A stretch of 5,816 nt of DNA from Flavobacteriales bacterium UBA5871 (GTDB taxonomy: Bacteria; Bacteroidota; Bacteroidia; Flavobacteriales_D; Crocinitomicaceae). This document shows positions 5,591-5,816 of the stretch, piece by piece. The stretch spans positions 408 to 6,223 of the forward strand of contig DJFN01000079.1 of assembly GCA_002432085.1 (NCBI GenBank), written 5' to 3'. A program made the translations under genes and the position numbers. Under the pieces are notes generated by a model. It did no database searches, was not told where the DNA came from, and was given only the letters and a program-made list of their open reading frames with translations. How positions within the stretch are numbered: the first letter of the stretch is position 1; every line of letters starts with the position of its first letter.

Positions 5591-5816
5591 TTATCTCTTC
5601 ACAATGGGAATCATTCCGCTGGCATTCATATCGTTTGTCACTTTCACGAAATACGTGCCGGCAGCCAGGTCGCTCAGGGAAACCGGAAGCTCATTTGCTC
5701 CGCCGGTTACGTTGAAAGAAGCTGTTGAAAGCTGCTCACCGGAAATAGAGTAGACGGTCACAGCTACCGTTCCTGCGTTTGAAAGGTTTACGGTAACAGA
5801 AGCATCGTCGGTTGTC
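5591..5816 (-). CDS. 3' end of a second T9SS-secreted protein (truncated by window edge)
   Basis: The last 74 codons of a - strand gene, ending in TAA at 5593-5591; the start lies beyond the window. The visible part is nearly all a type A T9SS sorting domain: a beta-rich stretch (VTVNLSNAG, VTVYSISG), LSDLAAGTYFVKV, and the end GMIPIVKR. Compared without gaps over 69 positions with the tail of the thioredoxin-like protein, I count 30 identities (about 43%), with the GTYFV core and the ASGM-P-VK end shared. The cargo domain cannot be seen, so function is unknown; a related thioredoxin-like protein or an unrelated exported protein are both possible. The tail implies export by Sec and then T9SS. 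Confidence 0.9.
   Translation of the reverse strand, partial: TTDDASVTVNLSNAGTVAVTVYSISGEQLSTASFNVTGGANELPVSLSDLAAGTYFVKVTNDMNASGMIPIVKR

Overview
The window looks like chromosomal DNA from a Bacteroidota bacterium, most likely of the Flavobacteriales type. Four things point there: two adjacent genes whose products end in type IX secretion (T9SS) sorting tails, -7 promoter boxes of the Bacteroidota form TAnnTTTG, start codons without a clear Shine-Dalgarno sequence, and an RhlE-type helicase with the HRIGRTARA form of motif VI. I see no insertion sequence, phage gene, CRISPR array, rRNA or tRNA. The genus cannot be fixed from the sequence.

Left part, + strand (1-4039). The window opens inside dnaK; the last 429 codons are present and end at a strong terminator (1310-1341). 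Two small lipoprotein genes follow, 48 bp apart and possibly co-transcribed. The first (1415-1915) has a charged linker and an unrecognised C-terminal domain. The second (1964-2701) carries Cys, His and His in the arrangement of an NlpC/P60 cell-wall peptidase. Next is a DEAD-box RNA helicase of the RhlE type (2783-4027). Its promoter box lies so close to the ATG that the mRNA is probably leaderless or nearly so, and its terminator overlaps the end of the coding sequence.

Middle (4028-4593). This 566-bp stretch has no convincing protein gene but is not empty. On the - strand it has a Bacteroidota-type promoter (TTTTG-N20-TACATTTA, 4314-4282) and, about 200 bp further on, an intrinsic terminator (4095-4066) that no annotated gene needs. 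Together they suggest an undescribed small RNA gene of about 210 nt that converges on the helicase. This is the most interesting item in the window, and it is an inference.

Right part, - strand (4526-5816). A secreted thioredoxin-fold protein (WCGPC active site, signal peptide, T9SS tail; 5409-4594) has its own promoter and terminator. Upstream of it on the same strand is the 3' end of another T9SS-secreted protein (5816-5591), also with its own terminator. The two tails are about 43% identical.

The left genes serve protein folding, the cell envelope and RNA remodelling, and the right genes encode exported proteins. Apart from the possible lipoprotein pair, each gene appears to be its own transcription unit, so I do not see a multi-gene system.
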